Assembly (NCBI GenBank): GCA_029976075.1
Contig: JARKNW010000035.1
Span: 1 to 64,000 of the forward strand
Direction: 5' to 3'
Source of the DNA: Pleomorphomonas sp.
Lineage (GTDB): Bacteria; Pseudomonadota; Alphaproteobacteria; Rhizobiales; Pleomorphomonadaceae
DNA: 64,000 nucleotides
Each line of letters starts with the position of its first letter. Positions within the stretch are counted from its first letter, which is position 1. The notes under the pieces were generated by a model. That model had not been told where the DNA came from. It saw only the letters and a list, made by a program, of their open reading frames with translations, and ran no database searches. Position numbers and translations under genes: made by a program. This document shows, in pieces, positions 28,148 through 36,775 of this stretch.

Positions 28148-28905
28148 ATGGCCTCGTCCTTCTGCGACAATCCACCGAAACGTCGGTCACGGCCAAGATA
28201 CTCGTCGATGGCCTTGTCGAAAGCGGCACCGTCGAAGTCAGGCCAGTAGTCCGGCACAAAGACGAACTCGGCGTAAGCGGCCTGCCACAATAGAAAATTG
28301 GAAAGCCGTTGCTCGCCGCTGGTACGAATGATGAGGTCGGGATCCGGCATGCCGGCGGTATCGAGCCGCGCGGTAATCAGCTCTTGCGTGACCTCTTCCA
28401 GACCGAGCCGTCCGTCTGCCACCTCTGCTGCGATGGCTCGCGTTGCCCGCGCAATTTCGTCTCGGCCGCCGTAGTTGAAGGCGATGACCAGATTGAGCCC
28501 GGTATTGCCAGCCGTCTTCTCCTCGGCTTCGATCAAGAGTTCCGCGATATCTCCCGAGAGGTTGTCGCGGCCACCAATGATGCGCACCCGAACGTTGCCA
28601 CGAGTCAGTTCGTTAAGATCACGGCGGATGAACAGCTTCAGAAGCCCCATCAGCTCGCTCACCTCCTCGGCCGGTCGAGACCAGTTTTCAGAGGAGAAGC
28701 CGAAGACAGTCAGCCACTCGATACCGATGGAAGTCGCGTGCTTGACAATATCCCGGATCGACTGCACGCCGCGCCGATGACCCTCGGCGCGCGGCAGACC
28801 GCGCGATCGAGCCCAGCGACCATTGCCGTCCATGATGATGGCGACATGACGCGGCAAGCCCGTCTTTCTAGGCTTTTCTGCCGGCGCCGCTCCGAGCCGC
28901 ATCAT
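28144..28905 (-). CDS. uppS: undecaprenyl diphosphate synthase (cis-prenyltransferase)
   Basis: 253 residues, cytosolic. It condenses isopentenyl diphosphate onto farnesyl diphosphate to make the C55 lipid carrier of cell-wall synthesis. The catalytic Asp is in [11 protein letters not shown], and [33 protein letters not shown] and [19 protein letters not shown] follow in order. ATG 28905 is chosen over TTG 28923 because GGGGAG precedes it; ATG 28902 is adjacent. It overlaps cdsA by 4 bp and follows frr. Confidence 0.95.
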   Translation of the reverse strand: MMRLGAAPAEKPRKTGLPRHVAIIMDGNGRWARSRGLPRAEGHRRGVQSIRDIVKHATSIGIEWLTVFGFSSENWSRPAEEVSELMGLLKLFIRRDLNELTRGNVRVRIIGGRDNLSGDIAELLIEAEEKTAGNTGLNLVIAFNYGGRDEIARATRAIAAEVADGRLGLEEVTQELITARLDTAGMPDPDLIIRTSGEQRLSNFLLWQAAYAEFVFVPDYWPDFDGAAFDKAIDEYLGRDRRFGGLSQKDEAI

Positions 28906-28956
28906 GTCCGACTTGCTCCCCAAAAGCCCGATGATCTGCGGTCTACCCTCGCGGGA

Positions 28957-29520
28957 TCAGACCTGCATGATCTCCTGGTCCTTGGCGGCCAGCATCCGGT
29001 CCGCTTCGGTGATCGCGTCGTCGGTAATCTTCTGAACACGATCCGAATAAACACGCAGCGAATCCTCCGAGATCAGCCCCTCTTTCTCGAGGTCCTTCAG
29101 CTCATCGAGACCGTCGCGGCGCACATGGCGGACGGCCACCTTGGTCGCCTCCACATACTTATGCGCAATCTTCACCAGCTCCTTGCGGCGCTCGGTGTTG
29201 AGTTCGGGAATCGGCAGTCGCAGAAGCGTACCTTCGATGATGGGATTCAGCCCAAGGTTCGACTCGCGAATTGCCTTGTCAACCGCGTGGACCATGCCCT
29301 TGTCCCAGACCTGAACGGAGAGCATGCGAGGTTCGGGAACGGAAACGGTCGCCACCTGGTTGAGCGGCATGGTGCTACCATACGCGGCGACCACGATGGG
29401 ATCGAGAAGGCTCGCGCTGGCGCGGCCGGTGCGCAGACCGGCGAGATCATTCTTGAAAACGCTGAGCGCGCCCTGCATGCGGCGCTTCAGGTCGTTGATG
29501 TCGTACTCTTCATCGGCCAT
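28957..29520 (-). CDS. frr: ribosome recycling factor
   Basis: 187 residues, a tRNA-shaped protein that with EF-G splits post-termination ribosomes. The three-helix domain starts [20 protein letters not shown], with [14 protein letters not shown], and the beta domain has [16 protein letters not shown]. The C-terminal helix ends AKDQEIMQV. Usual length is 185 residues. Order pyrH-frr-uppS is the standard bacterial arrangement. Confidence 0.97.
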   Translation of the reverse strand: MADEEYDINDLKRRMQGALSVFKNDLAGLRTGRASASLLDPIVVAAYGSTMPLNQVATVSVPEPRMLSVQVWDKGMVHAVDKAIRESNLGLNPIIEGTLLRLPIPELNTERRKELVKIAHKYVEATKVAVRHVRRDGLDELKDLEKEGLISEDSLRVYSDRVQKITDDAITEADRMLAAKDQEIMQV

Positions 29521-29601
29521 CTTGCCAACCTTCCAGAACTGCTCGGCGCCGTGCCCGCCCTTCGCCGCTGACGGACGACGGGCGGTTGGCGCTCGCTGTT
29601 G

Positions 29602-30318
29602 TTACCCGTCGATAACGGTGCAAAGACCCTTGCCCTTCAGAACATTGACGAAAGCGCCATGCTCGTGGACCGAGAACACCACTACCGGAATCTTGTTGTC
29701 GCGGGCAAGCGCAATCGCCGCCGCGTCCATGACCTGAAGGTTCCTTGACAGAACTTCCTGATGCGACAAGCGCTCATAACGGCGCGCGGTAGGATCCTTC
29801 TTGGGATCGGCGGTATAGACGCCATCAACCTGCGTCCCCTTGAGCAGGGCGTCACAATCCATCTCGGCGGCGCGCAACGCTGCGCCCGAGTCGGTCGTGA
29901 AGAATGGATTGCCGGTGCCGGCGGCAAAGACGATCACTTTATTGGCCGCGAAATGACGAAGCGCCTCGCGCTGGGTAAAGGTTTCACAAAGCGCCGGAAT
30001 GGCGATAGCCGACAGCACGACAGCAGGTGCCCCAAGCCGCTCGATGGCCGTACGCATGGCAAGGGCATTCATGACCGTGCCAAGCATGCCGAGATAGTCG
30101 CCTGTCGTGCGATCACCACCATCGGCGGCGACAGAGACGCCGCGGAAGATATTGCCGCCGCCAACCACAACGCCAACCTGGATGCCAAGCTTGTGGGCTT
30201 CGACGATTTCCCCCGCCAAGCGGTCAACCACTTTGGGATCGATGCCGAAACCGCGATCGCCCATCAGGGCCTCGCCCGAAAGTTTGAGCAGGACGCGGCG
30301 ATACTTGAGCTCGGTCAT
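29602..30318 (-). CDS. pyrH: uridylate kinase (UMP kinase)
   Basis: 238 residues, a hexameric amino acid kinase-fold enzyme phosphorylating UMP to UDP. Motifs: LLKLSGEALMG, GVVVGGGNIFRG, GNPFFTTDSGAALRA and DGVYTADPKKDP. ATG 30318 has GGAG 9 nt upstream; the TTG at 30333 overlaps that ribosome binding site and is rejected. It is followed by frr after 81 bp. The 201-bp tsf-pyrH gap holds a hairpin and repeats, so pyrH may have its own promoter. Confidence 0.96.
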   Translation of the reverse strand: MTELKYRRVLLKLSGEALMGDRGFGIDPKVVDRLAGEIVEAHKLGIQVGVVVGGGNIFRGVSVAADGGDRTTGDYLGMLGTVMNALAMRTAIERLGAPAVVLSAIAIPALCETFTQREALRHFAANKVIVFAAGTGNPFFTTDSGAALRAAEMDCDALLKGTQVDGVYTADPKKDPTARRYERLSHQEVLSRNLQVMDAAAIALARDNKIPVVVFSVHEHGAFVNVLKGKGLCTVIDG

Positions 30319-30379
30319 GGGGCAAAACTCCAATTTCTTGAGAAAAGGCGATTCCAGGAAAGGAAGAGGCTTCTAATCC

Positions 30380-30414
30380 GTTCCAACTAACCCGCATCGG
30401 TTCCAATGGGAACC
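30380..30414. repeat. GTTCCAA repeats and palindrome upstream of pyrH
   Basis: Two direct GTTCCAA copies (30380-30386 and 30400-30406) lie two helical turns apart (20 bp). The second copy is part of a palindrome GGTTCC-AATG-GGAACC (30399-30414). They sit 62-96 bp ahead of the pyrH start. This spacing suggests a regulator binding on one DNA face. It does not match the GTTC-N7-GTTC LexA box. Confidence 0.35.
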
Positions 30415-30470
30415 CCTATGAACGGCATAATCACGGCGGCAGTCATGCGAGGACCCGGCAGACATGACAA

Positions 30471-30493
30471 GGGCGCCGAACCAGTCGGCGCCC
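30471..30493 (-). terminator. hairpin after tsf
   Basis: GGGCGCCGA-CTGGT-TCGGCGCCC is a perfect 9-bp stem 26 nt after the tsf stop. The tail TTGTCATGTC is a weak U-tract, so it is a partial terminator or an RNA-stabilising end. Confidence 0.6.
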
Positions 30494-30519
30494 CCACCCG
30501 ATCAACGTTACAAAGCCTC

Positions 30520-31446
30520 TCAGCCCTGACCAGCAGCAGCGGCCACTTCAGCGGCGAAGTCATTCTCGCCCTTGTCGATGCCTTCGCCGAGGGCGAAGCG
30601 CACAAAGCCGGTGACCTTGATCGGCGCGCCGACAGTCGCCTCGGCTGCCTTGACGGCCGCTTCGACGGTGAGGTCGGGGTTGATGACGAAAGCCTGCTTC
30701 AGGAGCGTCGACTCTTCGTAGAACTTGCGGATGCGGCCCTCGACCATCTTCTCGATGACGGCAGCCGGCTTGCCCGATTCCTTGGCCTGCTCGATGAAGA
30801 TGGCGCGCTCGCGCTCGACGACATCAGCCGAAATTTCCTCGGCCGACAGAGCCAGCGGCGAGGTGGCGGCGACGTGCATGGCGATCTGGCGGCCGAGCTT
30901 GACCAGCTCGTCGACATTGCCGGTCGACTCGAGGGCAACGAGGACACCGATCTTGCCGAGGCCGTCGGCGATGGCGGAGTGAATGTAGGTGGCAACAGCA
31001 CCGGCCGACACCTTGAGGGCGGCGGCGCGACGGAAGCCCATGTTCTCGCCGATAGTGGCGATCAGTTCCTTGACCTCGGCCTCGACCGAATGAGCCTTGC
31101 CCGGATAGGTCGCAGCGGCAACGGCGGCAGCATCGCCACCCTTGTCCACGGCCACGGTGGCCACGGCACGCACCAACGACTGGAAGGCATCGTTGCGGGC
31201 AACGAAGTCGGTCTCGGAGTTTACCTCGACGACCGCAGCGGTCTTGTCACCGGTGGCAACACCGACAAGCCCCTCGGCGGCGACGCGGCCAGCCTTCTTG
31301 GCAGCCTTCGAGAGCCCCTTGGCACGCAGCCAATCGATCGCGGCCTCGATGTCACCGTTATTTTCGGCCAGGGCGTGCTTGCAGTCCATCATGCCGGCGC
31401 CGGTCTTCTCGCGGAGATCCTTCACCTGTGAGGCGGAAATGTTCAT
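30520..31446 (-). CDS. tsf: translation elongation factor Ts
   Basis: 308 residues, the nucleotide exchange factor for EF-Tu. The N-terminal UBA-like module reads [20 protein letters not shown], then [20 protein letters not shown], and [14 protein letters not shown] is the second EF-Ts signature. Two core subdomains follow. ATG 31446 with GAGGG upstream is the family start; the open frame extends to 31581 without protein-like sequence. It forms the standard rpsB-tsf pair, with two hairpins in the 226-bp gap. Confidence 0.97.
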   Translation of the reverse strand: MNISASQVKDLREKTGAGMMDCKHALAENNGDIEAAIDWLRAKGLSKAAKKAGRVAAEGLVGVATGDKTAAVVEVNSETDFVARNDAFQSLVRAVATVAVDKGGDAAAVAAATYPGKAHSVEAEVKELIATIGENMGFRRAAALKVSAGAVATYIHSAIADGLGKIGVLVALESTGNVDELVKLGRQIAMHVAATSPLALSAEEISADVVERERAIFIEQAKESGKPAAVIEKMVEGRIRKFYEESTLLKQAFVINPDLTVEAAVKAAEATVGAPIKVTGFVRFALGEGIDKGENDFAAEVAAAAGQG

Positions 31447-31500
31447 GTGACCCTCGTCTTCTCTCGTGAAACTTCGAACGCCCAAAGCCGGATTGATAAC

Positions 31501-31518
31501 GGCCCGTTCTGACGGGCC
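31501..31518 (-). other. hairpin in the rpsB-tsf spacer, near tsf
   Basis: GGCCCGT-N4-ACGGGCC, a perfect 7-bp stem 55 nt ahead of the tsf start. There is no strong U-tract. It is a candidate processing or translational-control hairpin within the rpsB-tsf transcript. Confidence 0.4.
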
Positions 31519-31611
31519 GATGAACGGGTGGCACAACAACGCCAGGCCACAGCCAATACCGGTGCGTTTTCTCGGTTTCATTGCCCGCCGGGCGGCGAGC
31601 TTCCTAACAGG

Positions 31612-31640
31612 TCGGGCGGACCCTCAGAGGACCCGCCCGA
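31612..31640 (-). terminator. hairpin after rpsB
   Basis: TCGGGCGG/CCGCCCGA forms an 8-bp stem with a 13-nt loop, 32 nt after the rpsB stop. No U-run follows on the minus strand. It may act as an attenuator setting the rpsB:tsf ratio. Confidence 0.4.
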
Positions 31641-31672
31641 AAAGCATAAGCAAGATCACGCCTAAGCGTGGA

Positions 31673-32458
31673 TCAGGCATTGGCCTCGGCGGCGGCCGCA
31701 TCGTCGGCGAGCGCCGGCTCTTCGAGCGGCTGCTCAGAGGCACCGATATCCTCGCCCATGGCGCCCATGGCGCGCGACAGTCCATCAATGGCGGCGCGCG
31801 AAATCAGGTCGCAGTAAAGCGAAATGGCGCGGCCGGCGTCGTCATTGCCGGGCACAGGGAAGGTGATGCCGTCCGGATCGCTGTTCGAATCGAGGATGGC
31901 AGCGACCGGAATGCCCAGGCGGCGAGCCTCGTCGATGGCATTCTTTTCCTTGTTGGTGTCGATGACCACGATCAGGTCAGGCGTGCCGCCCATGTCCTTG
32001 ATGCCACCCAGCGCGCGCTCCAGCTTGTCGCGCTCGCGGGTCATCACCAGGCGTTCCTTCTTGGTAAGACGCGCCGACTGCTCGGAGTTGAGCGTTTCGT
32101 CGAGCTTGCGCAGGCGCTGGATCGAGCCGGAGATGGTCTTCCAGTTGGTCAGCATGCCACCGAGCCAGCGGCTGTTGACATAATACTGGGCCGAGCGATG
32201 AGCCGCCTCGGCGATCTCTTCCTGGGCCTGGCGCTTGGTGCCGACCAGCAGCACGCGACCGCCGCGGGCAACGGTGTCGGAGACGGCCTTGAGGGCCTGA
32301 TGCATCAGCGGAACGGTCTGCGCGAGGTCGAGGATATGAACGTTGGCACGCGAGCCGAAGATGTAGGATTTCATCTTCGGGTTCCAGCGGTGGGTCTGGT
32401 GACCGAAGTGAACGCCGGCCTCAAGCAGCTGGCGCATGGTGAACTCGGGAAGAGCCAT
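31673..32458 (-). CDS. rpsB: 30S ribosomal protein S2
   Basis: 261 residues. S2 signatures are present: the start [20 protein letters not shown], then [17 protein letters not shown], and [19 protein letters not shown] with [20 protein letters not shown] short acidic, Ala-rich C-terminal tail is usual for alphaproteobacteria. It is the first gene of the rpsB-tsf unit, transcribed from a candidate promoter 120 bp upstream. Confidence 0.97.
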   Translation of the reverse strand: MALPEFTMRQLLEAGVHFGHQTHRWNPKMKSYIFGSRANVHILDLAQTVPLMHQALKAVSDTVARGGRVLLVGTKRQAQEEIAEAAHRSAQYYVNSRWLGGMLTNWKTISGSIQRLRKLDETLNSEQSARLTKKERLVMTRERDKLERALGGIKDMGGTPDLIVVIDTNKEKNAIDEARRLGIPVAAILDSNSDPDGITFPVPGNDDAGRAISLYCDLISRAAIDGLSRAMGAMGEDIGASEQPLEEPALADDAAAAEANA

Positions 32459-32500
32459 GGAATGTACCTTTTTCCGGTTTAGCCTCCGCGGGAGGAATCA

Positions 32501-32519
32501 GCCAAGGCAACATTGCCTG
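32501..32519 (-). other. leader hairpin of rpsB
   Basis: In the rpsB 5' leader, CCAGGCAA-TG-TTGCCTTGG pairs with one bulged base, and CCTCCCGCGGAGG lies just downstream of it. S2 autoregulates through its leader in some bacteria; here that is only inference. Confidence 0.3.
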
Positions 32520-32577
32520 GACCGACCGGAGGGAACGCCAAAGCGCACCCGCGGCTCCCGCGTGTGGAATGGCGCGG

Positions 32578-32606
32578 GATATAGGGGAAACAGTCGACCA
32601 TGGCAA
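32578..32606 (-). promoter_or_regulatory. candidate sigma-70 promoter of rpsB
   Basis: TTGCCA and TATATC on the minus strand are separated by 17 nt, giving a leader of about 110 nt to the rpsB ATG. It lies in the 295-bp divergent gap between rpsB and marR. Confidence 0.5.
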
Positions 32607-32723
32607 GAGCCAACGGCTCGGCCTGGCTCCAGAAATGCGCCTTTCCCAACCCATGCAGCGCCGAAACGTGCGCGTCTTCACGTTACGGTCTTGGTTACCT
32701 AGCTTAATATACCAACTATCATC

Positions 32724-32740
32724 ATAAGCACGCTTATAAT
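32724..32740 (+). promoter_or_regulatory. palindromic operator overlapping the -10 box of marR
   Basis: ATAAGC-AC-GCTTAT is a perfect palindrome (32724-32737), and a consensus -10 TATAAT occupies 32735-32740. Binding by the MarR product would block RNA polymerase, giving autorepression of marR-emrA-emrB. No good -35 is visible. The predicted start of transcription is only about 7 nt ahead of the marR ATG. Confidence 0.6.
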
Positions 32741-32753
32741 ATATGCCGTTGAA

Positions 32754-33263
32754 ATGACGAACTGGACTCCAACCGTCGGCAGCCTCATCCACGAGATCGA
32801 CCGGCTCGTGAAGAAGCGCTTCGACCGTTTTGCTGAAACCACGGGCATGTCGCGTGCCCAGTGGCAGGTATTGGCCCGCGTTGCCAAACGCCAAGGCGTC
32901 AATCAGGCGACCCTTGCGGATCTCGTGGGCGTCGAGCCGATCACGATCTGCCGAATGGTGGACCGCCTCGAAGCCTTGGGGCTTGTGGAAAGGCGCCCGG
33001 ATCCTACCGATCGCCGTGCTCGCCTGATCCACATGACCGAAGCCGCGCGCCCCGGTATCGAGCGGATGAGGGGGGTGGCCCAATCACTTTTCAATGAAGC
33101 CGTGGAAGGCATTTCACCGGAGGAAGAGGCGATCCTTTCGCGATTGCTGGGGCGCATTCACGCCAATCTTCTTGCGGTTACCGGTGAAGAGCCACCGATG
33201 CCCTTCCCGATACCAGCCGACGACACGAAAGCCGTCCGAGCCCTACCGGACCAGAAAGACTAA
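32754..33263 (+). CDS. MarR-family transcriptional regulator
   Basis: 169 residues, a winged-helix dimer that represses multidrug efflux and is released by ligands. The N-terminal helix is TVGSLIHEIDRLVKKRFDRF. The recognition segment is TLADLVGVEPITICRMVDRL, and the wing is ERRPDPTDRRARLIHMTEA, with the DxRxR signature of the family. An unusual Pro-rich tail follows. It is 5 bp upstream of emrA, so it almost certainly regulates this operon. No ribosome binding site is seen ahead of ATG 32754, consistent with a very short leader. Confidence 0.92.
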   Translation: MTNWTPTVGSLIHEIDRLVKKRFDRFAETTGMSRAQWQVLARVAKRQGVNQATLADLVGVEPITICRMVDRLEALGLVERRPDPTDRRARLIHMTEAARPGIERMRGVAQSLFNEAVEGISPEEEAILSRLLGRIHANLLAVTGEEPPMPFPIPADDTKAVRALPDQKD

Positions 33264-33268
33264 TCCGA

Positions 33269-34417
33269 ATGTCCGAGACCCCAGAACAGTCACATCCCCT
33301 CGCCACCAAGCAGGCTCCTTCCCCTCGCAATTCGCGCCGGCGTAGCATCCTCCGCTACCCGCTGATGGCAGCCCTGCCGCTCGCCCTCGTTGTCGCGGGT
33401 GGATGGTACTGGATCAGTGGCGGGCGTTGGGCATCCACAGAAAATGCCTATGTACAGCAGAACAAGGTGCTGGTTGCTCCGGAGGTCGAGGGGCGCATCG
33501 CCGAGGTCCTGGTCAATCAGAATCAGATCGTGAAGCCGGGCGATGTTCTTTTTCGCATCGATGACGCGTCCTATAAAATTGCCCTTCAGAGGGCCGACGG
33601 CGCTGTTGCGCTCGCCCGTCTGCAGGTGGAGGAACTTCGCACTCGTCTCAAGGATGCCCAGCTCAAGGCCGATACGGCGCGCAATACCCTTGCGTTCCAG
33701 GAGGTCCAATTCGGCCGACAGGAAAAGCTGAGGCAAACCGGTAATGCCACGGAGGCGCAATATGACAGCGCACGGCATGATCTGGATCTCGCTCGCCAGG
33801 CGCTGGCGGAAGCCGAGCAGGGCGTGACCGATACGTTGGTTGCCCTTGGCGGCGATGCGAGCATCGAAACCGACAAACATCCATCGGTGCTCGGCGCCCT
33901 CGCCGCGCAGAACAGTGCACGGCTGGATCTCGAACGTGTCGTGGTGCGTGCGCCGACCACTGGCACCGTCAGCCAGGTAGCCAACCTTCAGGTCGGTCAA
34001 TATATCGGCAGCGGCAGCCCTGCCATGGCCATCATCGACACAACCAGCACCTGGGTGGAAGCCAACTTCAAGGAAACCGATCTTGGGCACATGCGCCCCG
34101 GCCAGCGAGCAGAACTGACCTTTGACGCTTATCCCGATGTGACGATCAAAGGGCACGTCGACAGCTTCGGCGGTGGTACCGGCGCCATCTTTTCCCTGTT
34201 GCCCGCCCAGAACGCCACCGGCAACTGGGTGAAGGTCGTCCAACGCGTTCCAGTCCGCATCGCCCTCGACGAGACAACCGAGCTGCCCTTGAAGGCCGGT
34301 CTCAGCGTCGGTGTCGATGTCGATACCGGATTCACCCGACCGGTGCCAACGTTTCTCCGAACCGCTCTCGACACGCTCGGCATTCTCTCTGGGCCCCAGA
34401 AGCTCGCCGCCAGATGA
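33269..34417 (+). CDS. emrA: HlyD-family membrane fusion protein, EmrA type
   Basis: 382 residues, the periplasmic adaptor of a tripartite drug efflux pump. A single N-terminal membrane helix (about residues 32-52, ALPLALVVAGGWYWI) anchors it. ENAYVQQNKVLVAPEVEGRI is the EmrA lipoyl half-motif, followed by an alpha-helical hairpin (about 105-190) and the second half with VVRAPTTGTVSQVANLQVG. It overlaps emrB by 4 bp. No TolC-like outer-membrane gene is nearby, so the channel must be encoded elsewhere. Confidence 0.93.
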   Translation: MSETPEQSHPLATKQAPSPRNSRRRSILRYPLMAALPLALVVAGGWYWISGGRWASTENAYVQQNKVLVAPEVEGRIAEVLVNQNQIVKPGDVLFRIDDASYKIALQRADGAVALARLQVEELRTRLKDAQLKADTARNTLAFQEVQFGRQEKLRQTGNATEAQYDSARHDLDLARQALAEAEQGVTDTLVALGGDASIETDKHPSVLGALAAQNSARLDLERVVVRAPTTGTVSQVANLQVGQYIGSGSPAMAIIDTTSTWVEANFKETDLGHMRPGQRAELTFDAYPDVTIKGHVDSFGGGTGAIFSLLPAQNATGNWVKVVQRVPVRIALDETTELPLKAGLSVGVDVDTGFTRPVPTFLRTALDTLGILSGPQKLAAR

Positions 34418-35949
34418 CAACCAATGACGACCTGATCAACGTGCCGCATCGCGGCTTGCTGTCGATCGCCACCATGCTGGCGGTCATCATGCAAGTCCTC
34501 GACACGACGATCGCCAACGTCGCCTTGCCGTCGATGCAAGGCAGCCTTGGTGCGGCGCAGGACACGATCAACTGGGTTCTGACGTCCTATATCGTCGCCT
34601 CCGCCATTGTCATGCCGCTCACCGGCTGGATAGCCGATGCCATTGGTCGGCGCCGGCTGTTCCTGATTTCGGTCGTCGGTTTCACGCTCGCCTCTTGCCT
34701 GTGCGGCATGGCCGGAAGCCTCACGGAGATGGTGGCGTTTCGCGTCCTGCAGGGCGTCTTCGGCGCGTCTCTTGCTCCATTGTCACAAGCTGTGCTGCTC
34801 GACATCAATCCGCGCGAGCGGCACGGTCAAGCCATGGCGCTGTGGGGGGCCGGCATCATGGTGGCGCCGGTCCTCGGGCCTACATTGGGTGGCTGGCTCA
34901 CCGACAGTTTCGACTGGCGATGGGTGTTCTACATCAATGTTCCCATCGGCCTGCTTGCGTTCCTCGGCATCGCCTTCACCATGCCGTCTTCGCCCCGTCA
35001 TCGCAGATCGTTCGACTTTGTCGGCTTCGCCTTCCTTGGCCTGTTCGTTGGAGCCCTGCAGCTCATGCTCGATCGCGGCGAGCAGCTCGATTGGTTCTCC
35101 TCGCCAGAGATCGTCATAGAGGCCGCGCTCGCCGCAGCAGCGCTTTGGTGTTTCATAGTGCATTCGGCAACTGCCGAGCACCCCTTCATTCCGCCGCAAA
35201 TCTTCCGCGATCAGAACTATGTGGCCGCCAGCATTTTCACGTTCGCGGTCTCGGTCGTATTGCTGGCAACCACAGCGCTCCTACCGCCGCTTCTACAGCG
35301 CATCATGGGGTTTCCTACGGTGACCACGGGTCTCGTGCTCGCACCGCGTGGGATCGGCACGATGATGGCCATGCTGTTGGTCGGCCGGCTGTTGCGCGTC
35401 ATCGACCCGCGGATGATCATCGTCGTCGGGTTGGGACTGACCGCCTGGGGCCTCAGGGGAATGACGGGGTTCAGCCCGGACATGGATCGCTGGCCGATCA
35501 TCTACACCGGCGTGCTGATGGGCTTTGGCCTTGGCCTCGTCTTCGTGCCGATGTCGACTGTGGGCTTTGCAACGCTACCGCCACAACTCAGGACGGAAAG
35601 CGCCGCGCTTTATAGCTTGGTCCGTAACATCGGGTCGTCGATCGGAATCTCGATGGTCTCTGTCGTTTTGACCCAGAACATCCAGGTCAATCACGCCGAA
35701 CTCGCCGAGCGGATAACCCCATTTTCTCCTGGCATCAGTGCAGCCGCCCGTGCCGTGGAAATGAATGCTAGCTCCGGCCAGTTTGTCGGTATTCTGGACC
35801 AGATCACGACGCTTCAGGCAACAATGATCGCCTACGTCGATGATTTCAAATTGATGATGTATGTGTCTATCGCGGCATTACCGTTGGTGTTCCTGCTCCG
35901 CAGGCCCAAGTCCGGGCCTCGAAACCCTGTTGTTCCTGATACCGAATAA
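34414..35949 (+). CDS. emrB: DHA2-family (14-helix) MFS multidrug exporter, EmrB type
   Basis: 511 residues, a proton-driven inner-membrane drug exporter. Landmarks: motif D1-like MQVLDTTIANVALPSMQGSL, motif A GWIADAIGRRRLFLI, motif C GAGIMVAPVLGPTLGGWLTD and FYINVPIGLLAF. About 14 hydrophobic helices cover the length. Its ATG overlaps the emrA stop. Substrates cannot be read from sequence; EmrAB pumps usually export hydrophobic drugs, uncouplers or phenolics. The 68-bp gap to the convergent next gene holds no clear terminator. Confidence 0.94.
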   Translation: MTTNDDLINVPHRGLLSIATMLAVIMQVLDTTIANVALPSMQGSLGAAQDTINWVLTSYIVASAIVMPLTGWIADAIGRRRLFLISVVGFTLASCLCGMAGSLTEMVAFRVLQGVFGASLAPLSQAVLLDINPRERHGQAMALWGAGIMVAPVLGPTLGGWLTDSFDWRWVFYINVPIGLLAFLGIAFTMPSSPRHRRSFDFVGFAFLGLFVGALQLMLDRGEQLDWFSSPEIVIEAALAAAALWCFIVHSATAEHPFIPPQIFRDQNYVAASIFTFAVSVVLLATTALLPPLLQRIMGFPTVTTGLVLAPRGIGTMMAMLLVGRLLRVIDPRMIIVVGLGLTAWGLRGMTGFSPDMDRWPIIYTGVLMGFGLGLVFVPMSTVGFATLPPQLRTESAALYSLVRNIGSSIGISMVSVVLTQNIQVNHAELAERITPFSPGISAAARAVEMNASSGQFVGILDQITTLQATMIAYVDDFKLMMYVSIAALPLVFLLRRPKSGPRNPVVPDTE

Positions 35950-36017
35950 CTCCTGTTCGAAGCGTCTTCTCAGCCAAGCGTTCACATTGGCTCGTCCGCG
36001 ATCAGCGGCAGGGACGA

Positions 36018-36623
36018 TCAAAGATCGGAAGTCTCGCCATCGCCTTTGCGGGCCAGGGCCTTTGCCTGCCCCACCCAGTCCTCGCGCTCGATACGGCCGG
36101 GAAATGCCAGATAAGCTCCAACCCATCGGGCCTCGGCCGGTGTCCATACGGCGATCTGATCAAGGTGGTAGATGCCCAGCGCGTTGAGCCGCGTGGCGTT
36201 CTGAGGGCCGATACCCCGGATACGTTTCAGATCGTCGGCATTACCTGGACGCGGTCCAGGCAATGCCGGGGGTCTTTCACCGAGCCGGTCGGCAGCAGCG
36301 ATACGATCCAGCCCCGCCGAGACTTCGGCGGCCGGTCCGGTCAGCGCCTCCCCCACACTCGGCTCCATCACTTTCGTCTCTGGCTCCGGCGAAGCGGTAA
36401 CCAACGGTTCTATGACGAGAGTTGACGTTGCCCGACCTTCGTCGACATCACCAGTGGCAATGGCGGACGCTTCGGCTGCCTCTGCAGCGGCCATCACCTC
36501 GGTAAACCGTTCGCTTCCGATCGTGCGGCGGCCGAACCACTGCTTGACCAGCACACCAACAAGCACACCGGCCCCGACGGCTATCGCCGTCAGAATGAAC
36601 GTCTCGATAATCAGAACGGCCAT
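36018..36623 (-). CDS. membrane-anchored helix-hairpin-helix protein
   Basis: 201 residues. An N-terminal membrane helix (about residues 3-26) leads to a long Ala/Glu-rich, probably disordered linker (about 40-125). A C-terminal helix-hairpin-helix module starts at DLKRIRGIGPQNATRLNALG (131-150) and ends with GRIEREDWVGQAKAL (176-190), a motif also found on C-terminal extensions of alphaproteobacterial NuoE. HhH folds usually bind nucleic acid, but here the module may serve protein contacts. ATG 36623 has GGGGG upstream. It lies downstream of the OmpA-repeat gene and the 32-aa ORF on the same strand. Confidence 0.8.
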   Translation of the reverse strand: MAVLIIETFILTAIAVGAGVLVGVLVKQWFGRRTIGSERFTEVMAAAEAAEASAIATGDVDEGRATSTLVIEPLVTASPEPETKVMEPSVGEALTGPAAEVSAGLDRIAAADRLGERPPALPGPRPGNADDLKRIRGIGPQNATRLNALGIYHLDQIAVWTPAEARWVGAYLAFPGRIEREDWVGQAKALARKGDGETSDL

Positions 36624-36663
36624 GATGACCCCCGCTGGCAGACGACCCACAGATCGACTGCGC

Positions 36664-36762
36664 TCAGACCTCGATGCGATCAGAACCGAACCAGCCGATC
36701 ACCAGTCCGGCGGCAAAGGCGATCAAGAGATAGGGCCAGAGCGTAATGGCAAGATAAAGCAT
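36664..36762 (-). CDS. 32-residue membrane peptide
   Basis: The reading starts MLYLAITLWPYLLIAFAAGL and ends DRIEV. It is a single hydrophobic helix of about 20 residues (with internal Trp and Pro) and a short charged C-terminus. A perfect AGGAGG lies 6 nt before the ATG, and the ORF begins 13 bp after the OmpA-repeat gene stop and ends 40 bp before the HhH gene. The strong ribosome binding site and operon position make it a credible small protein. No family recognised. Confidence 0.7.
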   Translation of the reverse strand: MLYLAITLWPYLLIAFAAGLVIGWFGSDRIEV

Positions 36763-36775
36763 CCGGACCTCCTGT

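Noticed and set aside
30380..30406. LexA (SOS) box ahead of pyrH
   Set aside because: The alphaproteobacterial box is GTTC-N7-GTTC; here the copies are 16 nt apart between GTTC elements.
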